A stretch of 64,000 bases of DNA from Bacillus infantis NRRL B-14911 (GCF_000473245.1 NC_022524.1:1388501-1452500), one strand, 5' to 3'. Shown: positions 33,083 to 41,969, counted from the first letter of the stretch. The notes: generated from the letters alone by a model not told the origin. Numbers and translations are program-made.

Positions 33083-33826
33083 ATGGGCAAGATTCATCTG
33101 CTGCTGAAAAAAGAAGAAATCAATGAACAGAAACTGCGGGAAGGCAGCAAAATAGCTGTTGTGCTGGATATCCTGCTTGCAACCACAAGCATCACTTCGG
33201 CATTAAAGGACGGAGCAGCCCATGTCATCCCGGCAGAAAGCTGTGAAATAGCGAAAGTCCGATTTGACGAGGATGATTCCGGCGGGATGCTTCTTGCCGG
33301 GGAATCTGACGCACAACCTGTCGCAGGCTTTGTTTATCCAAGTCCGAAGGTTCTTAGGCGGCAGGTGAGCGGAAAGACGCTGATCCTTGCAACTACCAAC
33401 GGGACAGTTGCCCTTGCAAAGGCAGATGCAGCAAAAAAGGTATATGCTTCGTCTCTATTAAATAACTTTGCAGTGGCGGAAGCGATCAGTGAAGAAGATG
33501 GGGATCCCACCATTGTCATCATCTGTGCAGGAAATTCAGGGGAATTCAGCCTTGAGGATTTCTATGGAGCAGGACATTTGATTGACTGCCTCCAAAAAAC
33601 AGGCAGGAAGTCTTATGAGCTGACGGATGCAGCTCTGGCGGCATTGCTCTTCTTTCAGACAAAGCGGGACAATGCCGAGGAAGTCTTGGGAAATTCATAT
33701 GTCGGCGGCCTTCTGGCCCGCCATGGCCTCAGTGATGAACTTACCTTTGCAGCCGGCTTAGACAGTATTCATATTGTCCCAGTTTATAAGAATGGACTCA
33801 TCTCGGCAGCAAAGGCGTGCAAATAG
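33083..33826 (+). CDS. comB: 2-phosphosulfolactate phosphatase family protein (ComB)
   Basis: The 247-aa protein belongs to the ComB family, which dephosphorylates 2-phosphosulfolactate to sulfolactate with Mg2+. Family features are VVLDILLATTSITSALKDGA near the N-terminus, LAGESDAQPVAGFVYPSP, LILATTNGTVALAKA and VIICAGNSGEFSLEDFYGAG. Sulfolactate is abundant in Bacillus spores, but no ComA synthase gene is in the window. It sits 37 bases after the APH-type kinase gene, so action on another phospho-compound is possible. Confidence 0.85.
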   Translation: MGKIHLLLKKEEINEQKLREGSKIAVVLDILLATTSITSALKDGAAHVIPAESCEIAKVRFDEDDSGGMLLAGESDAQPVAGFVYPSPKVLRRQVSGKTLILATTNGTVALAKADAAKKVYASSLLNNFAVAEAISEEDGDPTIVIICAGNSGEFSLEDFYGAGHLIDCLQKTGRKSYELTDAALAALLFFQTKRDNAEEVLGNSYVGGLLARHGLSDELTFAAGLDSIHIVPVYKNGLISAAKACK

Positions 33827-33862
33827 GAAGGCATTTTTTAAAAAAAAGGAGGAGTGAGCAGC

Positions 33863-35629
33863 ATGGCAAAAACAAAGAGCATGGGCTCCGGGTTTCTGTT
33901 ATCGGAGATAGATGAAGGCCAATTGTTTACACCAGAAGATTTTACTGAAGAACACAAAATGATCGGCACTTCAGCAAGGCAGTTCATTGAGCAGGAAGTG
34001 GCCCCTTTAAAGGAAGAAATCGAGAGCCAGGATTTCGGGCTGGTGAAGGAGCTGCTGAAGAAAGCCGGGGATCTCGGACTGCTGGCACACAGCATTCCTG
34101 AACAGTACGGCGGGCTTGGATTGGATAAGATCACTAAAGGTATTGTAGGTGAAAATATCGGAGCCTCAAGCGGCTATGGTGTGGCCCATTCCAACCATAC
34201 GTGCATTGCCACCCTGCCGATCACCTATTTTGGAACCGAAGAGCAAAAAAATAAATATCTGCCTAAGATGGCGTCCGGAGAATATATCGGCGCCTATTGC
34301 CTGACAGAGCCGAATGCAGGATCTGACGCCCTTTCCTCCCAGACTGTGGCGCGCCTCAATGAAGCGGGGACGCATTATATTCTGAACGGGACGAAGCTTT
34401 ATATCACTAATGCGGCTTTTTCAGATACCTTCATCGTTTATGCAAAGGTTGATGGAAAGGATTTTACTGCCTTTATCTTAGAAAAGGATTTTCCGGGCCT
34501 GGTTCTGGGGCCTGAAGAAAACAAAATGGGCATCAAAGGTTCATCAACCAGGTCTGTCATCTTGGAAGATTGCGAGGTGCCTGCTGAAAATATGCTCGGG
34601 GAGCAGGGGAAAGGCCATGTAATCGCCCTGAACGTCCTTAATTTGGGCCGCTTCAATCTAGGGTCGGCCTGCATGGGAGCTGCCAAATACAGTCTGAAGA
34701 AAGCAGCACAATATACACAGGAGCGGAGGCAGTTTGGACGAAAGATCGCTGACTTCCATGCGACAAAAGAAAAAGTGGGAAAAATGGCAGCGAGGATCTA
34801 TGCCTCTGAATCTATGCAATACAGGACAGCAGGACTGCTTGAAGAGGCGCTGGGCGATGTATGGGACAGCCCTGATTCCCGCCTTGCAGGGAAGAGGATG
34901 AGCGAGTATGCCTCAGAATGTGCTGTCTGTAAGGTATTTGGATCGGAAACCCTTGATTATGCAGCAGACGAAACATTGCAGCTTTATGGGGGCGCCGGAT
35001 TCATAAAAGAATATGGCATCGAACAAATATACAGGGACTCCAGAATTAACCGGATCTTTGAAGGCACAAATGAAATCAACCGGCTGCTCATTCCGGCAGG
35101 CTTGTTTAAGAAAGCTGCAAAGGGAGAAGTGGATTTCAGGGAGCTGACCGAAGAAGCGGCATCCGCCATCCTGCAGCCTGCATCTCTTAATGGAGTCCTG
35201 GCTATGGAGCGGGAGGCAGTCTCCCTGATGAGACATGCGTTTCTGCTTGCAGCAGGCCTGGCCCTGCAGGTTCACGGCCAGCAGATTTCGGAGGAACAGG
35301 AAACGCTGATGAAGCTTTCTGATATGGCGATATCCTTATATGCGGCCGAGTCGGCAGTCTACAGGACATATAAAAGCATCAATAAAGCCGGGGAAGAAGC
35401 ATCCTTACAAAAAATTGACCTGGCCAGATCTTATCTGGAAGAGGCATTGTGGGAATGTGAGAAAGCCTTCAGGACCCTTTCTTCGGAACTGGCATTACGG
35501 GAAGATGTAAAAAAACTGGCCTCCGCTGTTGAAAAAGGATTCAGAAGAATAGAGCTGAATGGGGGAGGCTTCAGCCGGAACCGGAGAATTGCTGAAAGAA
35601 TTTATCAAGCAACCCGCTATGTATGCTAG
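33863..35629 (+). CDS. Long acyl-CoA dehydrogenase with C-terminal extension
   Basis: FAD-dependent acyl-CoA dehydrogenase of 588 aa: the usual core of about 390 residues (HSIPEQYGGLGLDKIT, YCLTEPNAGSDALSSQTVA, MGIKGSSTRSVIL, QLYGGAGFIKEYGIEQIYRDSRINRIFEGTNEINR with the catalytic glutamate) plus a helical C-terminal domain of about 150 residues as in very-long-chain dehydrogenases and Bacillus FadE. The ATG at 33863 has AAAGGAGGAG upstream; a GTG at 33854 overlaps that site. It should do the first step of beta-oxidation of ordinary long chains. Confidence 0.93.
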   Translation: MAKTKSMGSGFLLSEIDEGQLFTPEDFTEEHKMIGTSARQFIEQEVAPLKEEIESQDFGLVKELLKKAGDLGLLAHSIPEQYGGLGLDKITKGIVGENIGASSGYGVAHSNHTCIATLPITYFGTEEQKNKYLPKMASGEYIGAYCLTEPNAGSDALSSQTVARLNEAGTHYILNGTKLYITNAAFSDTFIVYAKVDGKDFTAFILEKDFPGLVLGPEENKMGIKGSSTRSVILEDCEVPAENMLGEQGKGHVIALNVLNLGRFNLGSACMGAAKYSLKKAAQYTQERRQFGRKIADFHATKEKVGKMAARIYASESMQYRTAGLLEEALGDVWDSPDSRLAGKRMSEYASECAVCKVFGSETLDYAADETLQLYGGAGFIKEYGIEQIYRDSRINRIFEGTNEINRLLIPAGLFKKAAKGEVDFRELTEEAASAILQPASLNGVLAMEREAVSLMRHAFLLAAGLALQVHGQQISEEQETLMKLSDMAISLYAAESAVYRTYKSINKAGEEASLQKIDLARSYLEEALWECEKAFRTLSSELALREDVKKLASAVEKGFRRIELNGGGFSRNRRIAERIYQATRYVC

Positions 35630-35732
35630 AAGCAGCAGAAAACTTGAGGAGTTTTGCAATGGGGACCGGCTGTGCATGCCGATTGAGGTTTTCTCATGTC
35701 CAAACCTTATATAACCGATTGGGGGAGAGAAT

Positions 35733-36512
35733 ATGGATAATCAGCACCTGCTTTCTGAAAAAAAAGCCAGTGTTCTGCTATTAACGCTGAACAGACCGGA
35801 CAGCCTGAATGCTTTCAGCAGTGAAATGATTACCGGCCTGACTAAAGCATTCCGCCAGGCTGATCAGGATGAGGATATTAAAGCAATTGTCTTATCCGGC
35901 GCAGGCAGATCTTTCTCTGCAGGCGGAGACGTAAAAACAATGGGGCAGGCAGGTCCGGCAGAAATCTATGAACATATCGGGAAACTCAATGAGTGCATTT
36001 TAAGCATAAAAGCCGCCAGCAAGCCTGTCATTGCTGCTGTTCATGGATTCGCAGCAGGAGCTGGCTTCAATCTCGCACTCGCATGTGATTTGATCATTGC
36101 TGCAGATGACAGCCGCTTTGCGATGAGTTTTTCACAAGTGGGGCTTATTTCAGATGGAGGGGGATCATTTTTCCTGCCGCGGCTGATCGGGCCTCATCTT
36201 GCAAAGGAGTTTTTCTTTACGGCTGAAGCGATACCTGCGGACAGGCTGCTGCAGATGGGGATTGTCAGCAGAATTGTACCTGGCACGGAGCTGAGAGAAG
36301 AAGCGTTGGCTGTGGCAGAAAAGCTGGCATCAGGACCTGTCAAAGCATATGGGATGATGAAGAAGCTGATTGATGGCGCCCATGCCTCTACACTTGAGGG
36401 GGTATTGGAACAAGAACGCCTTATCCAGACGATGATGGCCGGAACAGAAGATCATTTAGAGGGAATTGCAGCATTCAAAGAAAAACGGAAGCCGCAATTC
36501 CAGGGAAAGTGA
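35733..36512 (+). CDS. Enoyl-CoA hydratase/isomerase, PaaG-like
   Basis: Crotonase-family protein of 259 aa. The first catalytic glutamate position reads AAGAGFNLALACD (asparagine) and the second lies in MSFSQVGLISDGGGSFFLPRL without glutamate but with an aspartate in ISDGG. This is the pattern of PaaG-type isomerases, which shift double bonds with a single aspartate. It may therefore be a delta3/delta2-enoyl-CoA isomerase rather than a hydratase. GGGGGAGAG lies before the ATG; the stop is 11 bases before the next ATG. Confidence 0.88.
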   Translation: MDNQHLLSEKKASVLLLTLNRPDSLNAFSSEMITGLTKAFRQADQDEDIKAIVLSGAGRSFSAGGDVKTMGQAGPAEIYEHIGKLNECILSIKAASKPVIAAVHGFAAGAGFNLALACDLIIAADDSRFAMSFSQVGLISDGGGSFFLPRLIGPHLAKEFFFTAEAIPADRLLQMGIVSRIVPGTELREEALAVAEKLASGPVKAYGMMKKLIDGAHASTLEGVLEQERLIQTMMAGTEDHLEGIAAFKEKRKPQFQGK

Positions 36513-36523
36513 GGGGAACTTAT

Positions 36524-37495
36524 ATGAAGGCAATTCAGTTAAAGGAATATGGAGGACCTGATGTCCTGAAGCTTGTTGAAATGGACGTTCCAGAGCCAAG
36601 AGGACATGAGGTGCTGATTCAAATCCGCTCGATTGGCGTTAACTATGCCGATACAGCAAGGAGAGAGGGCCAGTATGTAGTAAAAACCCCCCTCCCCTTC
36701 ATTCCTGGTGCGGAAGTGGCTGGAGTGGTTAAGGCAGTTGGAGAAAAGGCGGATATAGTGCCGGGCACCAGGGTAGTGGCACTGATAGAATCCGGCGGAT
36801 ATTCGGAATTTGCCATTGCCGACAGCAGGGGGCTCATTCCCATTCCGGAAGGACTTGACTTCCATGAGGCAGCGGCACTGCCCCTCCAGGGACTGAGCGC
36901 CTATCACATTTTAAAGACAATGGGGAGGCTTCAAAAAGGAGAAAATGTTCTTGTCCATGCAGCTGCTGGAGGTGTGGGAACACTGGCAGTCCAGCTTGCC
37001 AGGATATTTGGCGCTGGAAAGATTATCGCGACAGCCAGCTCAGAGCAAAAACTCAGACTGGCCGGGGATATGGGGGCTGACGTTCTGGTGGACTATACAG
37101 AAAGCGGATGGGAGGAGAAAGTAAGGGAAGCAACAGAGGGCAAGGGGGCCGATCTGGCACTTGAAATGGCCGGGGGAGAGGTTTTCGCTAAAACCATGAA
37201 GTGTCTCGCACCGTTTGGAAGGGTTGTCGTCTATGGCGTGGCAAGCGGAGAGCAATACAGAATGTACCCATCCTCACTGATGGCACGGAACCAGTCTGTG
37301 ATTGGATTCTTCCTCCCGCAAATCATGAAAATGCCGGAGCTTCTTCATACAAGCATGAAGGAACTGCTCGGCTACCTGGCAGAAGGTAAATTGAAGCTGA
37401 CGGTCGGCGGAATTTATCCCCTGGAGGAAGCTCCATTTGTTCATGAACAGATGCAGGGGAGGAAAACGAGCGGCAAACTGATTTTAACGCCTTAA
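36524..37495 (+). CDS. NADPH:quinone oxidoreductase, MDR family
   Basis: Zinc-free medium-chain reductase of 323 aa with PFIPGAEVAGVVKAVG, VLVHAAAGGVGTLAVQLARIFGA (cofactor site) and a C-terminal GKLILTP. It resembles quinone or enoyl reductases; the natural substrate could be a 2-enoyl compound of the same pathway. The ATG at 36524 has GAGGGG 7 bases upstream; an in-frame GTG at 36509 overlaps the previous gene. It is the last gene of the cluster; no strong terminator was found after it. Confidence 0.9.
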   Translation: MKAIQLKEYGGPDVLKLVEMDVPEPRGHEVLIQIRSIGVNYADTARREGQYVVKTPLPFIPGAEVAGVVKAVGEKADIVPGTRVVALIESGGYSEFAIADSRGLIPIPEGLDFHEAAALPLQGLSAYHILKTMGRLQKGENVLVHAAAGGVGTLAVQLARIFGAGKIIATASSEQKLRLAGDMGADVLVDYTESGWEEKVREATEGKGADLALEMAGGEVFAKTMKCLAPFGRVVVYGVASGEQYRMYPSSLMARNQSVIGFFLPQIMKMPELLHTSMKELLGYLAEGKLKLTVGGIYPLEEAPFVHEQMQGRKTSGKLILTP

Positions 37496-37600
37496 AACCT
37501 GCTGAAGGCAAATTTTTAGGCTTTTCTTTTTATTCATTTCACCTTTTCAGCCCTCCTTCATACTATATAAAGTAGTTTAAGAAGGAGGCTTGAATTCAGC

Positions 37601-37855
37601 ATGGATAATGGATTCTTTAAAAATATCGAGAAGAAAACAGGCGTTAATATGAAAGATATTCTGGAGCTGGCGAATTCTTTGCAGAATGCAAATTTCAAGG
37701 ATGAAAAAACTGTCCGCAGCGTAATCCGCAGGGTATCCCAAATTGCCAACAAGCCGGTTCCAAAAGCAACAGAAGATAAAATTGTACAATCCATCGTCGC
37801 GGACGGCAAACAGCTGGATTTCAATACAATCAGCCAGATGATCAATAAAAAATAA
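37601..37855 (+). CDS. spoVIF: Stage VI sporulation protein F
   Basis: Small protein of 84 aa needed in B. subtilis for late coat assembly and GerE-dependent expression in the mother cell. The sequence MDNGFFKNIEKKTGVNMKDI, with VRSVIRRVSQIANKPVPK, is characteristic. AGAAGGAGGC is 12 bases before the ATG. It is convergent with yjcD, as in B. subtilis (spoVIF was named yjcC). A bidirectional hairpin separates the two. Confidence 0.93.
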   Translation: MDNGFFKNIEKKTGVNMKDILELANSLQNANFKDEKTVRSVIRRVSQIANKPVPKATEDKIVQSIVADGKQLDFNTISQMINKK

Positions 37856-37862
37856 TCTGCAG

Positions 37863-37896
37863 AAAAGGACTTGGAGCGAGCCAAGTCCTTCTTTGC
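37863..37896. terminator. Terminator between spoVIF and yjcD
   Basis: AAGGACTTGG/CCAAGTCCTT stem, 6-base loop, CTTT after it and AAAA before it, so it serves both convergent genes. Confidence 0.8.
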
Positions 37897-37910
37897 CTTC
37901 TTATGCCATT

Positions 37911-40196
37911 TTAGCTCCTTACCGGTGCAAGAAACCTGGAAGTCCTCGCCTTTTTGCCCCGCCTTTTCTGCGGGACAGATATGAACAGCTCCTCCTGTGC
38001 CCGTGTAACCGCTACATATAATAGCCTTCTTTCCTCTTCCATCGGGTCAGGGTCCCCATTCCTGTAAGCTTCAAGGGCGAAGTCATGGGGGATGCTCCCG
38101 TCAACAGCCCCGATAATATAAACAGTCTTATATTCAAGGCCTTTTGAGCGGTGAATCGTACTGAGTGTTATGCTATTGTCCCTTATATTGCCGGGCTTTT
38201 TCATTTCTTTATTCATGGCGCGCATATGCTCGGCATGCTCAAGAAATTCTGCTAGGCTCTCAAAATTGTTGGCAGCAACCTTTAAATCGCGAATATCATC
38301 TGAGCCTTTTTCCATACTGGAGCCTTCCAGCCCGCGTTTTTTAAGAAAGTCATTGAATCCGAGTTCTTTTTCTATCATATCAATGGCAGCTGCAGGACTC
38401 TTCGACTTGATGGAACGAATCGATGGGACAGCCCTTGCCAGCTTTTTCTCCTGAAAAGCAAATCCTGTTTTCACATCAGCAAGGCACTCGAGAAGAGTCC
38501 TGTCGGTCAGTATGCTTTCTGCTTTCAAGTCCTGCAGTACAGATTGCTTCAGGAAGAGCGCAGGGAGGATATTTTTGATGGATTCCTGGCTATCCTCATC
38601 AAGAGCCAATTTTAAGAAAGCCAGGAGGGTCCTCACTAAATAACGATCGTAAAATGATTCAGCATCCTGGTCAATCCTGAATGGCAGGCTGGAATTGGCC
38701 AGCCTTTCAAAAATGGCCCTCATCCCTGCGTGGGTCCTGAATAATAACGCAAATTCCCCTGGACTTCCGCCCTGGGAAATCTTCTCCTGGATATCGGTCA
38801 CGATCATCGTCGCTTCTTCTTCCTCATCAAGCGGGAAAAAGAGGAGAGGCTTCCTTGCTTTTGAATACTGGGCTTTCATCTTTTTGTCGCGCCGCTGCTT
38901 GTTTTTGACAATGATGCTGTTGGCCGCAGACACGATTTCATGTGCGGAACGGTAGTTCTGATCAAGCACAACGATGCTGGCAGCCGGGAAATCTTTATCA
39001 AATTCGAGCAGATACCGAGGGTCGCTTCCCCGGAACGCATAAATAGACTGATCATCATCTCCGACTGCACAAACATTATTACTTTTTGCGGAAAGCATCT
39101 TAATCAGCTCATACTGGACTTTATTGATATCCTGGAATTCATCAATAAGGAAATAGTGAAAGCGGTTTTGATAAGACTCCAGAATATGGGGATGCTCCTG
39201 GAAAAGACGGTAACAGCCAAGAAGCATATCATCAAAATCGAAGAGCCTGTGAATCTCTTTATATTCTTCATAGAGCCTGTATAATTCTGTAACCGTTTTG
39301 TCCCAATCAGTTGCAGGTTTTGTGTCCTGTGGAAGAATAAGAGAGTTCTTCCAGAAACCGATTTTCTGCAGAGCCAGATCGAAAGCAAAGTCCTTTTCAT
39401 CGATTTTCAGCTCTTTTGCAGCCCCTTTTAAAATCTGCTCCCGCTGCCATTCTTTTTTTAGCAGCTTTTGAGAGTTCCATCCTTCTCTGTCATGAAAGGA
39501 GAGGATGCGGTAAAAAATACTGTGGAAGGTGCCGGCAAGGAGCTGCTGTGCCTGGGCAGACTTTATGCCTGGATAGTCAATCAGCCTTCTTTTCATTTCA
39601 GCAGCAGCTTTAGCTGTGAAAGTAACCAGCATGATGGATTTTGGGTCTATTCTCAGCTCTTGGAGCATATAAGCAGTACGGGTGGTTAAAACCCTCGTCT
39701 TTCCGCTGCCTGCCCCGGCCAGAACAAGCAGGGGTCCGTCGATATGAGATACAGCAGCAGATTGTGCAGCATCCAGTTGGAATCCATTGTCTGCGAGATC
39801 CTTCAGGTATCCGCTGGCAGCTTTGTTTTTAAGAGGCATAGACTGGAAAGGGGCACCTGTTTTTACAAATGAAGCTTCCTGGAACACAGGAGGAGGCATT
39901 GTCTCAGCAGTGATCGTCCTCGATTTAGGCAGCCTGAACCCGCCGGCGGAGATTTCCGCTTCAACCGGCTCTTTTTTCACCTCGTTCAATGTCTCCTCTG
40001 CATCCTGGCATTCAGCATTGGAGTGAAGATGGTAGAAGTGGGGGGAAGCCTGTATCCCCAAGTACATCCTCACCCGCTCTCCGCAGGCAGGACAGAAAAG
40101 ATTGCCCTTCTTTCCTTCATCATAGATTTTTTGGAATTCTTCGCGGCTGTAGTTATCTATATTAATAGTCTGTTGCCGGTAAACAGCAGTTTTCAT
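37911..40196 (-). CDS. yjcD: UvrD/PcrA-type helicase YjcD with CoiA-like zinc finger
   Basis: Superfamily 1A DNA helicase of 761 aa. Walker A GPLLVLAGAGSGKTRVLTTR lies near residue 155, followed by LVTFTAKAAAEMKRR, FHYFLIDEFQDINKVQYEL (Walker B), VGDDDQSIYAFRGS, and LSTIHRSKGLEYKTVYIIG near the end. The N-terminus has an extra module, LFCPACGERVRMYLGIQASPHFYHLH (split here: CPAC, then PHFYH), like that of CoiA at 4038. I recall B. subtilis YjcD having the same build. GGGGATG precedes the ATG. Role in DNA repair or recombination is likely but unproven. Confidence 0.93.
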   Translation of the reverse strand: MKTAVYRQQTINIDNYSREEFQKIYDEGKKGNLFCPACGERVRMYLGIQASPHFYHLHSNAECQDAEETLNEVKKEPVEAEISAGGFRLPKSRTITAETMPPPVFQEASFVKTGAPFQSMPLKNKAASGYLKDLADNGFQLDAAQSAAVSHIDGPLLVLAGAGSGKTRVLTTRTAYMLQELRIDPKSIMLVTFTAKAAAEMKRRLIDYPGIKSAQAQQLLAGTFHSIFYRILSFHDREGWNSQKLLKKEWQREQILKGAAKELKIDEKDFAFDLALQKIGFWKNSLILPQDTKPATDWDKTVTELYRLYEEYKEIHRLFDFDDMLLGCYRLFQEHPHILESYQNRFHYFLIDEFQDINKVQYELIKMLSAKSNNVCAVGDDDQSIYAFRGSDPRYLLEFDKDFPAASIVVLDQNYRSAHEIVSAANSIIVKNKQRRDKKMKAQYSKARKPLLFFPLDEEEEATMIVTDIQEKISQGGSPGEFALLFRTHAGMRAIFERLANSSLPFRIDQDAESFYDRYLVRTLLAFLKLALDEDSQESIKNILPALFLKQSVLQDLKAESILTDRTLLECLADVKTGFAFQEKKLARAVPSIRSIKSKSPAAAIDMIEKELGFNDFLKKRGLEGSSMEKGSDDIRDLKVAANNFESLAEFLEHAEHMRAMNKEMKKPGNIRDNSITLSTIHRSKGLEYKTVYIIGAVDGSIPHDFALEAYRNGDPDPMEEERRLLYVAVTRAQEELFISVPQKRRGKKARTSRFLAPVRS

Positions 40197-40444
40197 GAAA
40201 AGTCATCCCCGTTTTTCTAGTTCATCTATTATGTATTGAATACCCATAAACCTGGGTTTCCACCTGGAAAAAATAAATATTTTATACCCGTAAACATGCC
40301 GAAGCCGGCGAAGTCTATCATAACAAAACAAGTGATTTAAAAAAAGGAGTTTCCTCAGTTTATCACGCGGGCCAAGGGGTATAGGAAGGAAAATATACAT
40401 TTTCGGCAAAGTCTGGAAAAGACCTTGAAATGGAGGAATGGACA

Positions 40445-40726
40445 ATGGGGTATATCGTGCCTTTCAATCATTATCAATACAATCAGTATGCTGTGAGGGA
40501 CTTGGATAAAAAGCAGGATCCGTTCCGGCTTTATCCAGTTTCAAGGGTGAACAGAGTGGAAAATGACACACAATGGTTCCAGCCGGAGCAGCTGTTTCAA
40601 TTTTCGCGTCCTGCTGAGACCCGATACTCGGAGGAAAAGCCGGCGAGGAAGGTAAATGAACGGACTGTTGAAAGAGTGTACGGGGACATGACAGGTAAAG
40701 GGACACTATTCAGCGAATCAATTTAA
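40445..40726 (+). CDS. Small conserved protein, unknown
   Basis: The 93-aa product begins MGYIVPFNHYQYNQYAVRDL and is rich in aromatic and charged residues; no membrane segment or domain is recognised. The start at 40445 has GGAGG 8 bases upstream, whereas the ATG at 40430 contains that site. It has a clear terminator. The aromatic/polar make-up resembles small sporulation or coat-associated proteins, but that is only an impression. Confidence 0.65.
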   Translation: MGYIVPFNHYQYNQYAVRDLDKKQDPFRLYPVSRVNRVENDTQWFQPEQLFQFSRPAETRYSEEKPARKVNERTVERVYGDMTGKGTLFSESI

Positions 40727-40736
40727 GGGACGTAAA

Positions 40737-40786
40737 GAAAGGGAGAGCCTAGAAGGTCTGCACATGCAGGGGCTCTCCCTTTTTCC
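40737..40786. terminator. Bidirectional terminator
   Basis: AAAGGGAGAGCC/GGCTCTCCCTTT stem with a long loop, T-run after it. It contains the stop codon of the DUF421 gene on the - strand. Confidence 0.75.
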
Positions 40787-41423
40787 ATTCAGCGTAAAGC
40801 ACATCTTTGACCGTTTTAGCTCCCCATCCCTTCAGTTCGGTTTGAAGCCTGCTTTCATCCCAATGGATCATATGCAGATTATCGGTGACAATTTCACCGT
40901 CAAGCACCAGGGTGACTGGAAGTTCTTCCGGCTGCAGCTGGATTTTGAAATCCTTGGCTGCAGGGGAGCTGTATTCCGGTTTCTTAAGCACGCTTACTGT
41001 CCCATCTGTTTCAAGTATCGCATACTCGCATTCGCGTATTGAAAAAATATCCTTGGACCTCAATAGATGCTGCAGCTGATTGATGTCAAGGTGATTCTTC
41101 TTTAAAGAGTCGTATACAATCTTCCCCTTTTTAATGACGATCGATGGTTCTCCCTCTAAAAAACGGCGCATTCTTTTATATCTCTGTGTCAAATACTCAG
41201 TGAAATAAATCAATACTCCCCATAAGAAGACGGCAAACAGGATTTGCCCCAGGCCGATCTCCTTATCAAATAATGCATTTCCCACCAGTTCTCCCAAAAC
41301 AAGGGCTGAAACAAAGTCAAAGGTTGTGATTTGGGTGATCTGTGTTTTGCCCAGGAACTTAGTGATTAAAAAAAGGGCGGCAAAACCCACAACCAGCTCT
41401 GCGAAAATATGCAGATATTCCAT
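40749..41423 (-). CDS. DUF421 (YetF-type) membrane protein
   Basis: The 224-aa protein has three N-terminal membrane segments (about 5-80), then the DUF421 domain with EPSIVIKKGKIVYDSLKKNHLDINQLQHLLRSKDI and CEYAILETDGTVSVLKKPEYS. AAAAGGAGT precedes the ATG. It belongs to the same superfamily as the spoVA-linked protein at 24317 but lacks its glutamine-rich tail. YetF, YdfS and YrbG of B. subtilis are relatives; their molecular function is not established. Confidence 0.9.
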   Translation of the reverse strand: MEYLHIFAELVVGFAALFLITKFLGKTQITQITTFDFVSALVLGELVGNALFDKEIGLGQILFAVFLWGVLIYFTEYLTQRYKRMRRFLEGEPSIVIKKGKIVYDSLKKNHLDINQLQHLLRSKDIFSIRECEYAILETDGTVSVLKKPEYSSPAAKDFKIQLQPEELPVTLVLDGEIVTDNLHMIHWDESRLQTELKGWGAKTVKDVLYAEWKKGEPLHVQTF

Positions 41424-41543
41424 GGCTATAACTCCTTTTCGTCCTTATTATTTTCATAGTATGTACGGACATGGAGGAAATTATTGACTGGGAAGAGTAT
41501 TTTTCAATAGGAAAGGCGCCCTGAAATAAGGGCGCCCGGGTTT

Positions 41544-41969
41544 TTATAAGTACTTTTTCATTGTGCGGTGAGGGATGCCAGCATCCATAAATTCCTCAGA
41601 GACCACTTCATAGCCCAGTTTGCTGTAAAAAGGGATGGCCTGTGTCTGGGCATTCAGCTTAACAGCAGGAAGTTCCTGCTCTCTGGCAAGCTCTTCGATT
41701 TTATCCATGACAGCCTTGCCAGCCCCAATTTTGCGGGAATCTTTGAGGACGCAGATCCTTTCAGCCTTCCCGACCCCATCTACGACTCTGTACCTTCCGG
41801 CTGCTGCCGGGAGGTGGCTGTCATCGTAGAGAATGATATGGACGGCTTCCTTTTCGAACTCATCATACTCTTCTTCTTCTGGGACCTGCTGTTCGTCTAT
41901 AAAGACGATTCGCCTGATATTATATACATCTTCAATCTCTTGCTGTTCAACTGCTTTTTTTACGATCAC
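41544..41969 (-). CDS. yjcF: GNAT acetyltransferase YjcF
   Basis: GNAT-family N-acetyltransferase of 141 aa with the N-terminal VYNIRRIVFIDEQQVPEEEE typical of the YjcF/ElaA-like group, the beta-bulge RYRVVDGVGKAERICVL and the acetyl-CoA loop RKIGAGKAVMDKIEE. The start is GTG at 41969, just after the yjcG stop, with AAAGGAA upstream, so yjcG and yjcF are one operon. Substrate unknown. A GGCGCCC/GGGCGCC hairpin follows at 41515-41536. Confidence 0.9.
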   Translation of the reverse strand: MIVKKAVEQQEIEDVYNIRRIVFIDEQQVPEEEEYDEFEKEAVHIILYDDSHLPAAAGRYRVVDGVGKAERICVLKDSRKIGAGKAVMDKIEELAREQELPAVKLNAQTQAIPFYSKLGYEVVSEEFMDAGIPHRTMKKYL

